Shown here piece after piece: positions 26,272-36,348 of a DNA stretch of 64,000 nucleotides (position 1 is its first letter; every line of letters begins with the position of its first letter). Source of the DNA: CAWBAT01 sp963810905 (GTDB lineage Bacteria; Acidobacteriota; Terriglobia; Versatilivoradales; Versatilivoraceae); the NCBI GenBank assembly GCA_963810905.1, contig CAWEPG010000001.1, forward strand, positions 248,001 through 312,000. The letters run 5' to 3'. Under the pieces are notes generated by a model that saw only the letters and a list, made by a program, of their open reading frames with translations, did not search any database and was not told where the DNA came from. The position numbers were made by a program, and so were the translations under genes.

Positions 26272-27627
26272 TCAATCCCCGCGCGAGGCTGATTCCGCAA
26301 AGACTGTTTCTCCTGCCGCCAATTCGTAACTTGGCTCAAGTGCCGTTCCAAACACGCGCGCCCGTTCATCATCAAATTCTCCTTCCCAGCGAGCCACGAC
26401 GACTGTGGCAAGGCAATTCCCCAGCACGTTGACCGAAGTCCTGCCCATGTCCATGATCTCATCAACACCGAAGAGAACAGCCACACCCTCGGGAGGCAAG
26501 CCAAAGGAATGAAGTGTCGCAAGCAGGATGACCAGAGAAGCGCGCGGGACGGCGGCTACGCCTTTGGAGGTAATCATCAGCGTCAACATCATCAGCAGTT
26601 GTCTGCCGAATCCAAAATGGATGCCAGTAGAAAATTCAGCTGCCTGAGCTACGAATACGGAAGCCATGGCCAGGTAGAGGGTTGTCCCGTCGAGGTTAAA
26701 ACTATATCCGGTCGGCATCACGAATCCCACGATGCGTTTGGGCACCCCGAGCCGCTCCATGAGTTCCATGGCTTTGGGGAGTGCGGACTCGCTGCTCGTG
26801 GTCGCAAAAGCGATGGCGCAAGGCTCTTGTACGGCCCTCAAAAATTTCCGGATTGGCACGCGGGCAATCCAAGCAACAGGGCCCAGCACCCCGAGGATGA
26901 AAAGTGCCAAAGCCAAATACAATGAAAAGATCAGCAATCCCAGATTGACTAGGACTCCCAATCCTTTATGCCCGATGGCAGCAGCCATGGCTGCCCCGAC
27001 TCCGAAAGGAGCAAATTTCATAATATAGCCGGTAAACTTGAACATCACTTGGGAGAGACTTTCACAAAAAGCCAGGATGGGCGCCGCTTTTGGGCCTATT
27101 GTCGATACGGCCATCGCAAAGAGCACAGAAAAAGCGACGATCTGCAGGACGTCTCCGCGAGCCATAGCCTCGATCACACTGGCGGGAAAGATATGGACAA
27201 TGGTTTCGATGAATGTCTTTGGATGGGTCTGGGCGATTGTCCCTAATTCACTCGTATCTGTCTTGAGTGGCACACCGATCCCTGGTCTTGTCCAGTTCAC
27301 GACCGCCAATCCAATAAATAGAGCCGCGGTGGTGACCACTTCAAAATAAATCAGGGCTTTTAGCCCCATTCGCCCCACTTTCTTGAGTCCACCGCCACCG
27401 GCGATTCCAACAACAATCGTTGAAAAAATTAAGGGGGCGATGATCGATTTGATGAGATTAAGAAAGATGTCGCGAAGGAAATAGGATTTGATTCCAAGGG
27501 CCGGGTTAAGCCAGCCCAGTAGTCCTCCGAGGATTAGCCCGAGCATGATCTGACTGGTCAAAGAAAGCGAGTACCATTTCCTTGGCGATGTCTCTTGACC
27601 AGAAGAAGCTTGAGGGGGCATGTTCAT
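26272..27627 (-). CDS. Dicarboxylate/glutamate:cation symporter (DAACS family)
   Basis: A 451-residue membrane protein of the GltP/GltT/DctA family importing C4-dicarboxylates or glutamate/aspartate with sodium or protons. N-terminal LTSQIMLGLILGGLLGW is typical. The re-entrant hairpin ATTSSESALPKAME, then MPTGYSFNLDGTTLY and later DEIMDMGRTSVNVLGNCLA, are the substrate- and cation-binding motifs, all intact. The C-terminus is cytoplasmic and acidic. The ATG at 27627 leads directly into a soluble N-terminal stretch; a second in-frame ATG lies two codons later. Confidence 0.92.
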   Translation of the reverse strand: MNMPPQASSGQETSPRKWYSLSLTSQIMLGLILGGLLGWLNPALGIKSYFLRDIFLNLIKSIIAPLIFSTIVVGIAGGGGLKKVGRMGLKALIYFEVVTTAALFIGLAVVNWTRPGIGVPLKTDTSELGTIAQTHPKTFIETIVHIFPASVIEAMARGDVLQIVAFSVLFAMAVSTIGPKAAPILAFCESLSQVMFKFTGYIMKFAPFGVGAAMAAAIGHKGLGVLVNLGLLIFSLYLALALFILGVLGPVAWIARVPIRKFLRAVQEPCAIAFATTSSESALPKAMELMERLGVPKRIVGFVMPTGYSFNLDGTTLYLAMASVFVAQAAEFSTGIHFGFGRQLLMMLTLMITSKGVAAVPRASLVILLATLHSFGLPPEGVAVLFGVDEIMDMGRTSVNVLGNCLATVVVARWEGEFDDERARVFGTALEPSYELAAGETVFAESASRGD

Positions 27628-27911
27628 AGAAAGCCATCAATCACTTCGTCTCAACTTAAATGTGCTGAATCTTAGCACATTCGACATTCAAGAGGTGAGG
27701 CGCCCCCTGACGCTTCGAGAATGGAAGAGTCAAATGCTTTCTGAGCGGTGAAGCCGGAGACGGCCCCTTTAGAGAGCTCAATACCGCCTTGGTTTGCTTC
27801 TTCATTCGAAAAAGGAAATTCTTGGCTTTAAGGCGTTTCACGCGCAGCTAAAAAGACAAAGATAATGATAAGATGGCGGCTAATATGAATCTTGGCTAAC
27901 CTAACTCAACC

Positions 27912-29246
27912 ATGGAATCACACGAATCCACAGCTTTCATGTTCCTGTTCAATATTCTGGTCATCCTGTTCCTTGTACTGCTGAATGGCTTCTTTGTCGC
28001 AGCCGAGTTTGCGATTGTCAAGGTCCGCTCCATCCAGATCGATCCGCTCGTAAAGCGGGATGTCGAGAGGGCTCGGGCAGCAAATCATGTGATTCATCAT
28101 CTGGATGCTTATCTGTCTGCAACCCAGTTGGGAATCACTCTAGCGAGTTTGGGGTTAGGATGGTTAGGGGAACCGTTTGTTGCCTCCCTGCTGAGGCCTG
28201 TTCTTCACTCTTTAGGCATTCAGTCTATTTCCGTTGTCACTTCTTTATCGTTTGGAATCGCCTTTGGATTTATTACCTTCTTACATATCGTTTTGGGAGA
28301 ATTGGCTCCCAAATCGTTAGCCATCCGGCGAGCGAAGTCCACGGCACTCTGGGTCGCTGTTCCTTTGACCCTATTTTATAAAGCCTTTTATCCTGCCATC
28401 ACGGCCCTCAACGCAGCCGCCAACGTGATTCTGACAGGAATTGGCATTGAACCCACCAGTGAGAAAGAACGGATTCACTCTGAAGAGGAAATCCGCACCC
28501 TGTTGGCAGAGGGAGAGAGCTCAAGCGCACTCAATTCTTTGAGCCGCAGTATCCTCTTAAATACTTTCTCCCTCCGAAAGCTAAAGGTCAGGAATATTAT
28601 GGTGCCGCGGAATCGGATCGTGTCGCTGTACGCGGAAAAACCGATGGCGGAGAATCTGTCGATTGCACGGGCTAGCGATTACACGCGATTTCCACTTTGC
28701 CGGGAAACACTCGACCTGGTCCTCGGGATGGTTCATATCAAGGAACTGCTTTGGCTCATCCAAACCAAAGGGCTGGATGCGAAGCTGGAAGAGATTCGAA
28801 GAGATATCTTGTTTGTCCCGGAGTTCGTGAACCTGGAAACCCTTCTCTCCACCTTTCTCGAAAAACGGTCTCATATGGCAATCATTGTGGACGAGTTTGG
28901 CGGGACTCTGGGAATGGTGACTCTCGAGGATGTTCTTGAAGAACTCGTCGGGGAGATTCAAGATGAATTTGACCAGGAACAACCCCTGATACGTCCCATC
29001 AAAGAGAATGAATATCTGGTAGATGGCAGCATTCCGCTACATGATCTGGAAGAGGCTCTTGGAGTTCAGTTCGGGGACCATAGCGACGCGGCTACGTTGG
29101 GAGGCTTTCTGATCGATCAGTGGCAGGACATCCCTCCTGAGGGAACAGAATGGACTTACGGAAACTTGAAATTCGTTGTTATCAGAGTTGAAAAACTGAG
29201 AGTCAGTCAGGTATCGGTCCAAGTGCTGAAGAACGATAAGAGCTGA
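27912..29246 (+). CDS. CNNM/CorC-type membrane protein with CBS domains (hemolysin-family)
   Basis: A 444-residue protein in the order DUF21/CNNM membrane domain (residues 10-200, with NGFFVAAEFAIVKVR and QLGITLASLGLGWLGEP), paired CBS domains (about 215-335, with MVPRNRIVSLYAE and EFGGTLGMVTLEDVLEELVG) and a C-terminal CorC_HlyC transporter-associated domain. The family mediates magnesium or cobalt efflux, not haemolysis. Intact. It ends by convergence on kgd, and a heptad repeat begins about 18 bases past its stop. Confidence 0.92.
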   Translation: MESHESTAFMFLFNILVILFLVLLNGFFVAAEFAIVKVRSIQIDPLVKRDVERARAANHVIHHLDAYLSATQLGITLASLGLGWLGEPFVASLLRPVLHSLGIQSISVVTSLSFGIAFGFITFLHIVLGELAPKSLAIRRAKSTALWVAVPLTLFYKAFYPAITALNAAANVILTGIGIEPTSEKERIHSEEEIRTLLAEGESSSALNSLSRSILLNTFSLRKLKVRNIMVPRNRIVSLYAEKPMAENLSIARASDYTRFPLCRETLDLVLGMVHIKELLWLIQTKGLDAKLEEIRRDILFVPEFVNLETLLSTFLEKRSHMAIIVDEFGGTLGMVTLEDVLEELVGEIQDEFDQEQPLIRPIKENEYLVDGSIPLHDLEEALGVQFGDHSDAATLGGFLIDQWQDIPPEGTEWTYGNLKFVVIRVEKLRVSQVSVQVLKNDKS

Positions 29247-29263
29247 GAAAACGGAAAGGAGAA

Positions 29264-29284
29264 GGCAGGAGGCAGAGGGCAGAA
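29264..29284 (+). repeat. Heptad repeat, plus strand
   Basis: Three consecutive 7-bp units GGCAGGA, GGCAGAG, GGCAGAA (29264-29284), starting 18 bases past the CBS gene stop, within a longer purine-rich tract to about 29320 that contains degenerate GGCAAAA and GCAGG copies. Related in inverted orientation to 29440-29467. Confidence 0.7.
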
Positions 29285-29439
29285 CGCTGAAAGCAGAGCG
29301 GCAAAAGCAGGAAGGAGGATTGGATTGATTAAGGTAGACAAAATCAGCAGTCCAATACTCGATGGTTGAGTTTCTTGTGGCTTATTCCTAAAATCCAAGC
29401 ATTTCATGATTCGATATAGACTTATTTTTGCCTACCGCA

Positions 29440-29467
29440 ATCTGCCTTTTGCCGTCTGCCTTCTGCC
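29440..29467 (-). repeat. Heptad repeat, minus strand, abutting the kgd stop
   Basis: Read on the minus strand: GGCAGAA, GGCAGAC, GGCAAAA, GGCAGAT, four perfect 7-bp units. The first begins on the last base of the kgd TAG codon. Both members of the inverted pair are purine-rich in the direction of the upstream transcript. Confidence 0.75.
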
Positions 29468-32400
29468 TACGGCTTCCTGATTTCCCCCTTCCCCTTGCCT
29501 TGCCCTAGAGCAGATCTGACGATTGCTGCCTGCTCCTTAAGATGAATTTTCAGCGACCCGGTTGCAGGGCTAGCACTCTCAGGTCGACCGACATAGCGCA
29601 GGGTCTGCGGCGCTCGCAATTCGGCATAGAGTCTATCCTTGACGAACGTCCAGGCACCCATGTTCCTGGGCTCTTCCTGAACCCACACAAATTCAGTGGC
29701 ATTCGGGTACTTTTTAAACTCTTTCTTGAATAAATTTCTCGGGAAAGGGTAAAGTTGTTCGAGTTTGAGAATCGCGCAATCGTCGATTTGATTCTCAACG
29801 GCATATTCGAGCAAGTCATAGCAGACTTTGCCGCTGGCTATGATAACCCGAGCGACCTTTTCTTTATTCAGTCGATCCGTAGCATTGACCAGTTCCTGAA
29901 AATGCCCATCGGCCAGTTCGTCGAGAGTCGAAGAGGCTTTGGGGTGACGCAACAGACTCTTGGGTGTGAAGATGACCAAGGGTTTGCGGATACCTCGCCC
30001 CTCTTTGCCCCCGCGCATCTGACGACGCAGCAAGTGAAAGTACTGCGCTGCCGACGTACAGTTGCAGATCTGCAGATTGTTTTCAGCGCACAATTGGAGG
30101 AACCTTTCAATACGGGCACTGGAATGTTCCGGGCCCTGTCCCTCATAGCCGTGGGGCAGCAGCATGACGAGGCTGACCGGCTGCTGCCATTTGGCCTCTG
30201 CGCCTGAAATAAATTGGTCAATGATCGTCTGGGCGCCGTTGGCGAAATCACCGAACTGGGCCTCCCAGATGACTAGTGTCAAAGGGTCGGCAACACTGTA
30301 TCCAAATTCAAAACCCAACACGGCGGCTTCGGACAGGAGACTGTCGTAAACATGAAACTTGGCCTGGGCCGGAGTGATGTGCTGTAAGGGAAGATACTCG
30401 TGGCCATTCATTTCATCGAACAAGATGAGATGGCGCTGGCTGAAGGTGCCGCGTCCCGAGTCCTGTCCGCTTAACCTCACGGGAGTCCCATCGACCACAA
30501 AAGTGCCAAAAGCCAGCGCCTCGGCGAAGGCCCAATCGACATCGCCGCCTGAATTGACCGTTTGGCGGCGCTTTTCGAAGAAACCCAATCACTTTCCGAT
30601 GAACGTGAAAATCTTGGGGGAAAGTAGTCATGGCCATGGTGATTTGGCTAAGCAACTCCTTACTGACTCCGGTCGGGATGGATGAGTGGGGTGTTTCGAT
30701 CCCTTCGGGCGAGACGGCACTCATCTCCTCAGGAACGAAGACATCGACTCTCTTTTCTAAATCTGCGAAGGCCTGTTCGAGCCTCTGAAAATAATCCTGC
30801 CGGATCTGTTCCACTTCATCCGAGGTGATGGTCCCTTCACGCAGCAAGCGTTCGGTATAAAGCTCACGCACCGACGGATGATTGCGAATCTTACGATACA
30901 AAATCGGCTGCGTGAAGCTCGGGTCATCCGCTTCGTTATGTCCATAGCGGCGGTAACAAAACATATCGATCACAACATCCTTCTTAAAGCGGCGGCGGTA
31001 CTCGTAGGCAACTTGCAGGGCGCGAATGGCGGCTTCCGGGTCATCTCCGTTTACGTGAAAAATCGGGGCCTGAACCATTCTTGCGACATCGGTGCTGTAA
31101 GGTGTGGAGCGGGCGTCGTCTGGAGCGGTCGTGAATCCGATCTGATTGTTCACGATCAAGTGAATCGTGCCATCCGTACGATAGCCATCCAGTTGAGAGA
31201 GGTTGAGGGTCTCGGCCACGATCCCTTGTCCCGCAAAGGCGGCATCACCGTGGATGAGAAGAGGAATGAACTGATCCCTTCCTTCCGGTTTATGACGGTT
31301 CTGCTTGGCGCGTACAATCCCTTCGACAACCGGATTCACCGCTTCCAGGTGGCTGGGATTGGGGCAGACGGACACCGTTATTTCTTTTCCCGACTGCGTG
31401 ACGTGGCGGCCGCTGGCCCCCAGATGGTATTTCACATCACCTGTTCCTAAAGCCGAATAGGGGTCCACATTCCCTGCAAATTCGGAAAAAATCTGCGTGT
31501 AGGGTTTTCCGATGATATTGGCCAGCACATTAAGACGGCCTCGATGAGCCATGCCAATGACTACCTCGCGGACATCCTGCCCGCCCGCGATTTCAAGGAG
31601 CTCATGAAGAATCGGGATGAGGGTCTCTGCGCCTTCCCCGGAAAATCGTTTATGTCCAACGAACTTTGTATGCAGGAAATGTTCAAAGCATTCCGATGCC
31701 GTCAGTAGTTTCAGGATTCTTTTTTTTGTGGCAGGTTCGATGGGCCAGTTATTCCGGCTTGGCTCCATGCGCATTTGCAGCCAGCTCTTCTGCTCAGGAT
31801 GTTGGATGTTCATATATTCCACGCCAATCTTGCCGCAGTAGGTCTGGCGCAGGGATTCGAGGATCTCCCTAAGGGTGGCTGTGGGCTGAGGCGCGTCTCC
31901 GAGCTTGGCACTTAACCCTCCCGTAATAAATGAACGATCCAGGTCCCAAAGGGTCAGCCCGTAATTAATTGGATCCAATTCATAATGGTAGGCAGATTCG
32001 CTTCCCAGTGGGTTCAGATCTGCAATCAGGTGTCCTCGAACTCGATAGGCATTGATCAATTGAAGTACGCGGGCCTGTTTTTCGGTCTCTTCCCTTTGCG
32101 TGGAAAGACCAAGCAGTGCGGGATTCCGGTCCGGAGCCCAACGCAAAGGGCGGTACGGAACCTTTAGATCGGAAAAAATCTGATCGTAGAAGTCTTCTTC
32201 ACCCAGAAGGAAATCTTGCACTTTGCCTAGAAACATTCCGGACTCGGCCCCCTGAATCACCCGATGATCGTAGGTGCAGGAAATCGTCATGATCTTGCTA
32301 ATCCCCAGCAGGGTAAGGGTTCCGGGAGCCATCCCATGGTATTCAGCCGGATAGTCAATCGTTCCCGAGGCAATGATCGCGCCCTGTCCAGGAACCAGTC

Positions 32401-33193
32401 GGGGAATCGATGACACTGTCCCTACAGTACCAGGATTCGTCAATGTGATTGTAGTTCCCTGAAAATCCGTTGGCTCAGCTTTTCCGGTTCGAACCAGGTC
32501 AATGAGGTGATTGAGCTGCGAATAAAATTGCTGAAAGTCGAGTGAGCCAGCATTTTTGATGTTCGGAACCATTAGGAGCCGACTTCCGTCTTTTCTTTCC
32601 ACATCGACCGCGACACCCAGATTGATTCTAGAGTGATCTAATCGGCCATGGTGGCCATCCGTTTCTGTGTAAGCGCTGTTCAAATTGGGAAAGGTTCGCA
32701 GGGCCCTAACGATGGCCCAGCCGATGAAGAGGGTATAGGAGATACGGCCCCCACCGGTCAATCCAAGGTATTGATTGATCAACCTCCGATTTTCTTCAAG
32801 GACCTTAATGGGAATCTGGCGTTGAGAGGTAGCCACCGGAAGAGCAAGACTGGCTTCCATATTTTCTGCGATGGTTGCAGCTGACCCGCGGAGTAATACA
32901 ACTTGTTCTAAATCTGCTCCTTCTGCCCGCTTTCCTGCATCCTGGGGAGCTGTCCCGACGAGGACTGGTGATGGGGACGAAACTATATTTGAAGAGATGA
33001 CGGATACAGGCTTCTCGCTGTCAGGTTCTTGCCCCTCGGCAACGGCATCAAAAATTCTCCGCCAGCGTTCGTCCACCTGAGCAGGGTCTTCGAGGTACTG
33101 ACCGATCAACCCCTCGACAAATGCAGCGTTCTGACCTAGCGTATCGAGATATTCCCGCCACTTCTCATCGATTTCAGTTATGGATTTAGCCAT
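29467..33193 (-). CDS. kgd: Multifunctional 2-oxoglutarate decarboxylase/dehydrogenase E1 with fused E2 domain (one frame break)
   Basis: Thiamine-diphosphate enzyme of the TCA cycle. Order: a short N-terminal helix (YLEDPAQVDERWRRIF), an E2o acyltransferase catalytic core (TLTNPGTVGTVSSIPRL, CTYDHRVIQG), then E1 with GMAHRGRLNVLANI, HGDAAFAGQG and CYRRYGHNEADDP. No lipoyl domain. This fused layout is typical of Actinobacteria and Acidobacteriota. Frame breaks at GGG (30584-30586, CCC on plus); removing one G gives VIGFFEKRRQTV and a product of about 1241 residues, normal for Kgd. Start is ATG 33193 (MAKSITEID). Intact kgd is expected in an aerobe, so error is likely. The C-terminus QGKGKGEIRKP is simple-sequence. 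Confidence 0.94.
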
Positions 33194-33777
33194 CTTCTTT
33201 TCTTGATCTGTCCTTTGTCTCAGTCTCATTCGACATCACATTAGCGTGTCCGAAGTCTTTGGACACAAGTCGAAGCACAAAAATTTTGTCAGGTCATGGG
33301 GGGAGAGGCAAGTTATATCTCAGCATCTAACGGCAGACTTGCCCGTCTGTCATATTGCGTCTAGAAAACATCCTGGGTTTGTAGCACTGGCGTTCTCTCC
33401 TGTATTGGCCTCTCACTAAACTCTCTTGAAAACAATGGCATTTCGAAGCTTCAGTTCAGAGATGCTTCGGGTCACTGTGTGTAATACTTTTCACAATAAT
33501 TCCTCAAACGGGCAACCGCAATTCCGTTGAGGAAGAAGAAGGGTTTCTTGTCTCGAAGCCATTCCATTCATTAAATCAATGATTTAGCATTTAGTTTGTC
33601 GTTTAAACCAAATGGAAACCGGGGTGCATGAGTTGGAACGTATCTGTGCTCTAATTGATGGGCAGTTCATCTTTCGTTCCTTTCATTGATTTTGAATCAA
33701 TAATCCGAACATAGGTCCTGCTACGGTGTCATAGAGCTGCCAAAACCAGGCCCACTGTCCGAATTTTATCTTTAAAA
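33194..33777. other. Divergent regulatory spacer between kgd and a PilZ gene
   Basis: About 580 bases without a coding signal. It holds two dyads: GTGTCC...GGACAC at 33246-33266, 50 bases upstream of the kgd start, and the 7-bp-stem palindrome ATTGATT-TTG-AATCAAT at 33685-33701, 77 bases upstream of the PilZ gene. I could not place sigma-70 hexamers confidently. Confidence 0.5.
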
Positions 33778-34095
33778 ATGAACAATCTTGCTCCAGACGA
33801 CCCACAAAAACCCGTCCATGATCGTCAATGCACGCGTCACCAAGTCGAACTTCATTTCAGGCTGGGTGGCAAAGATGAGCGAGGAGATTTTTTTGAAGAA
33901 GAGGTTGTTACCCGCGATCTCAGTGAGTGTGGCGGGAGCTTCACTTCCAAGCGGACTATCAAGGTTGGATCGACGTTCAGCTTGGCGGACCGCACAGGGT
34001 TTATCTCTATGATCACGATCTCCTGGGGAAAGGTTGTAGACCACCTGAATACAGGGATGTATGGGTTCCGTTTCCTGTTTCCTCTGGAAGATTAG
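33778..34095 (+). CDS. PilZ domain protein
   Basis: A 105-residue stand-alone PilZ protein. It carries both halves of the c-di-GMP motif: RQCTR (RxxxR) near residues 17-21 and DLSECGG (DxSxxG) near 48-54, followed by beta strands ending MYGFRFLF. Of the three PilZ proteins here this is the only one with a complete ligand motif, so it is the best c-di-GMP receptor candidate. ATG start. No operon partner. Confidence 0.82.
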   Translation: MNNLAPDDPQKPVHDRQCTRHQVELHFRLGGKDERGDFFEEEVVTRDLSECGGSFTSKRTIKVGSTFSLADRTGFISMITISWGKVVDHLNTGMYGFRFLFPLED

Positions 34096-34589
34096 CCAGT
34101 CCCACCTTGCAACACCCAATTATCAGCAGACAATTTAGACCTTTCCTGAAGTGACTCCAAGGCGACGTCCGGATCTTTCTTCGAAGAGAGGGTAGGCCGT
34201 GGAGTCGACTGACAATTCGAGTCTGCATACCGGAGTTGCCGACCCATTCAGAGTTAAACTAAATTCCGAAGTTGTCTGGGTGTTGCCAGGTTGAGCGGGC
34301 GCTCCGTCGCACGCTCGATAAACAAGCGAAGAGGACAGCGCCCGACGCACGAGTTCCGCTTGCGAGGGTATAGCGCTTCGAGGAATAGCGTTGTGTGTAA
34401 GAGAAATCTTGTTATCAAAATAGACAGAATTATGTCCGTTTATTACAATGAGCGCAAAATAGCATGATCTCCTTGACGCTTTTTGACTTATAAACCCATA
34501 GGACTCATATTCAGATGCGAATTAGTTAGGACTTTCCGAAATGGTACAATTTGCAGAATTCCGCCTAATTATTAGTTAGGCACCATCCC
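34096..34589. other. Spacer upstream of the cassette-like genes
   Basis: About 490 bases with no convincing gene. It contains the inverted pair GGGCGCT/AGCGCCC near 34300-34345 and two copies of ATTAGTTAGG exactly 50 bp apart (34521-34530, 34571-34580). The second copy extends to GTTAGGC, which matches the integron R-prime core consensus GTTRRRY. Confidence 0.5.
34522..34550 (+). promoter_or_regulatory. Candidate promoter for the cassette-like gene
   Basis: TTAGTT (34522-34527) and TACAAT (34545-34550) are 17 bases apart, with TGG before the -10 as an extended -10 element. The predicted start site lies about 30 bases before the ATG at 34590. The -35 match is poor. Confidence 0.4.
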
Positions 34590-35060
34590 ATGCAGACAAC
34601 ACAACCGCTACTTCTAAAACCACGGCGTCTCAAAATTATCGGGCTTGGCATTGTGTCTTTAGCCTTTGTAATTATTGGCGTGTGAATGCTTCGTGAAGTT
34701 GTATGGTTGGGCTGGCTGAGTATTGGATTCTTCGGCTTGTGCTTGCTCGTCTCGATGGTTTTGATGCTTCCGAATGCCTCGTATCTAGAGCTGAATTCCG
34801 CGGGATTCACGATGTGTTCTCTCTTTCGAGCGCACACCATTCTTTGGGTGGATGTCTCAACCTTTGGTGTCGGCAGAATCATGGGAAATAAGATGGTGAT
34901 GTTCAATTTCGTAGATTCCTATCAGGGATCGTCAAAGCTGAGGACCTTCAACACCGGGGTGACTGGATTTGAGGCCGGCCTTCCCGATTCGTATGGGCTC
35001 AAGCATGATGAGCTTGCTGAATTGATGAATAAGTTTAAGGCTGCGTCAAATGATGCCTAA
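34590..35060 (+). pseudogene. Two-helix membrane protein, STM3941-like, with an in-frame TGA
   Basis: From ATG 34590: a first helix (IIGLGIVSLAFVIIGV), then TGA at 34683-34685, then the same frame continues MLREVVWLGWLSIGFFGLCL and a soluble PH-like beta domain ending HDELAELMNKFK. Relatives of this family, as I remember them, have Trp between the first helix and the ML pair, so TGA probably replaces TGG. Without the stop the product would be about 156 residues. TGA is clearly a stop elsewhere in this window, so this is a mutation or an error. The stop codon at 35058-35060 is embedded in GCCTAAC. Confidence 0.6.
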
Positions 35061-35171
35061 CCGATTGTACAACCCCGACCAAGAAGCAAGCCGCTGGGCT
35101 GGTTAATTCAATCATTCAGGCCCAGCCATTGATGAGTTGAACAGGCCTACTGCGGCGTGAGGAATCAGTTT

Positions 35172-35660
35172 ATGGATCCTTTGTTCATCAGCTTAGTCTC
35201 TGCCTGCACTGCCCTTGTGGCATCCATAGCCGGGCCACTCGTCACTCTTGCTGTCGCGAGGCGTCAATTCAATGCAAACGTTCTCTCGGCGAATCGCCAG
35301 AAATGGATTGAAACGTTTCGGGATTTGCTGGCCGAATTGATCTCGCTGCTCGTTTCTGTCCTGGTCGTGAAGACGGGGTGGAAAGACCAATGGAACAAAG
35401 GCCTGGGTCCAGTCACATCGGATCCCGCCTTGCTCGTTAAGCTCGAACGCATTGTGCTTGTCCAGTGGAAGATCCGCTTGCTTATCAATCCCACCGAAGC
35501 CGATCATCAGGAACTTTACCGAACGATTGAGATAGCATTCCAAAGAATACAATCTGAGGATATGCGTGAAGGTGAGGTCGAAGCAGACATCGAGACCATT
35601 ACGCGGTTGGGGCAGGCGATTCTGAAGCGAGAATGGGTGCGAGTCAAAAAAGGGATTTAG
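35172..35660 (+). CDS. Hypothetical membrane-anchored protein
   Basis: About 162 residues from ATG 35172, preceded by GAGG with nine bases spacing; an upstream GTG (35157) is in frame. A single N-terminal helix (about 5-30) is followed by NANVLSANRQKWIETFRDLLAELISLL, a segment seen in many small proteins of mobile or cassette regions (recollection). The rest is helical and soluble. Function unknown. It lies between two genes that each carry an in-frame stop. Confidence 0.7.
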   Translation: MDPLFISLVSACTALVASIAGPLVTLAVARRQFNANVLSANRQKWIETFRDLLAELISLLVSVLVVKTGWKDQWNKGLGPVTSDPALLVKLERIVLVQWKIRLLINPTEADHQELYRTIEIAFQRIQSEDMREGEVEADIETITRLGQAILKREWVRVKKGI

Positions 35661-35739
35661 GCTAAAGCCTAGTCGTCGACTCAGTCGCAACCTGCGAACA
35701 GCGGATGCCTGAATGGTCAACCAATATCGGAGATCGCAA

Positions 35740-36348
35740 ATGAGTCAGCCGAGTGAACTCGGGATGAAAATCAGGTTCTTCCCCTCAGACTATCAGTTGC
35801 GGAAGTGGTTTGAAAAGAATCACGTCGCGGCCCGAGAACTTTGGGTTGGTTATTATAAGAAGGTATCTGGCAAGCCAAGCATCACCTGGCCCGAGTCCGT
35901 CGATGAAGCCCTGTGCGTTGGCTGGATTGATGGGATCCGCAAAAGGCTGGATGACTGCAGCTAGATGATCCGTTTTTCTCCGCGAAGACCTGGTAGTATT
36001 TGGAGTGTTGTTAATGTCAGGAGGGCCCAAGTACTCATAGCTGAGGGCCGGATGAGCGCTTCTGGCCTCAAAGCTTTTCGGCGCCGGCGAGAGAATAAAT
36101 CAGGCGTCTACTCTTACGAACAGCGCCGAGCCCAGCTTGAGGAACCTTACAGGGGCAGGTTGAGGGAGAACAAAGCCGCTTGGGATTTCTTTCGGGTTCA
36201 GCCTCCTTCCTACAAAAAGGCGGCTGGTTGGTGGGTGATCAGCGCAAAAATGGAAGAGACGCGAAACAAGCGCCTGGAGAAGCTTATCGAAGACTCTGCC
36301 CGCGGACTGAGGATCACTCAGTTCACACCCCGGAAGTCATCAAAATGA
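35740..36348 (+). pseudogene. YdeI/OmpD-associated family protein with an in-frame TAG
   Basis: From ATG 35740 (MSQPSELGMKIRF), preceded by GGAG. The first part has RFFPSDYQLRKWFEKNH and ALCVGWIDGIRKRLDD, the hallmark of the YdeI family. A TAG at 35962-35964 follows DDCS, and the same frame continues MIRFSPRRPGSIWSVVN, then GLKAFRRRRENKSGVYSYE. Homologues have Tyr at this place (DDxSYxIRFxPRxPGS), so TAC or TAT to TAG is the likely change. Length without the stop would be about 202, as in the family. Function of the family is unclear. Confidence 0.7.

Noticed and set aside
34096..34589. Search for an integron integrase upstream of the cassette-like genes
   Set aside because: No tyrosine-recombinase open frame exists on either strand; a 71-residue minus-strand frame here has no integrase motifs.
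35650..35740. Possible second attC between the membrane gene and the YdeI-like gene
   Set aside because: Contains a small dyad TAGGC-TAAA-GCCTA but no RYYYAAC or GTTRRRY pair at the right spacing.
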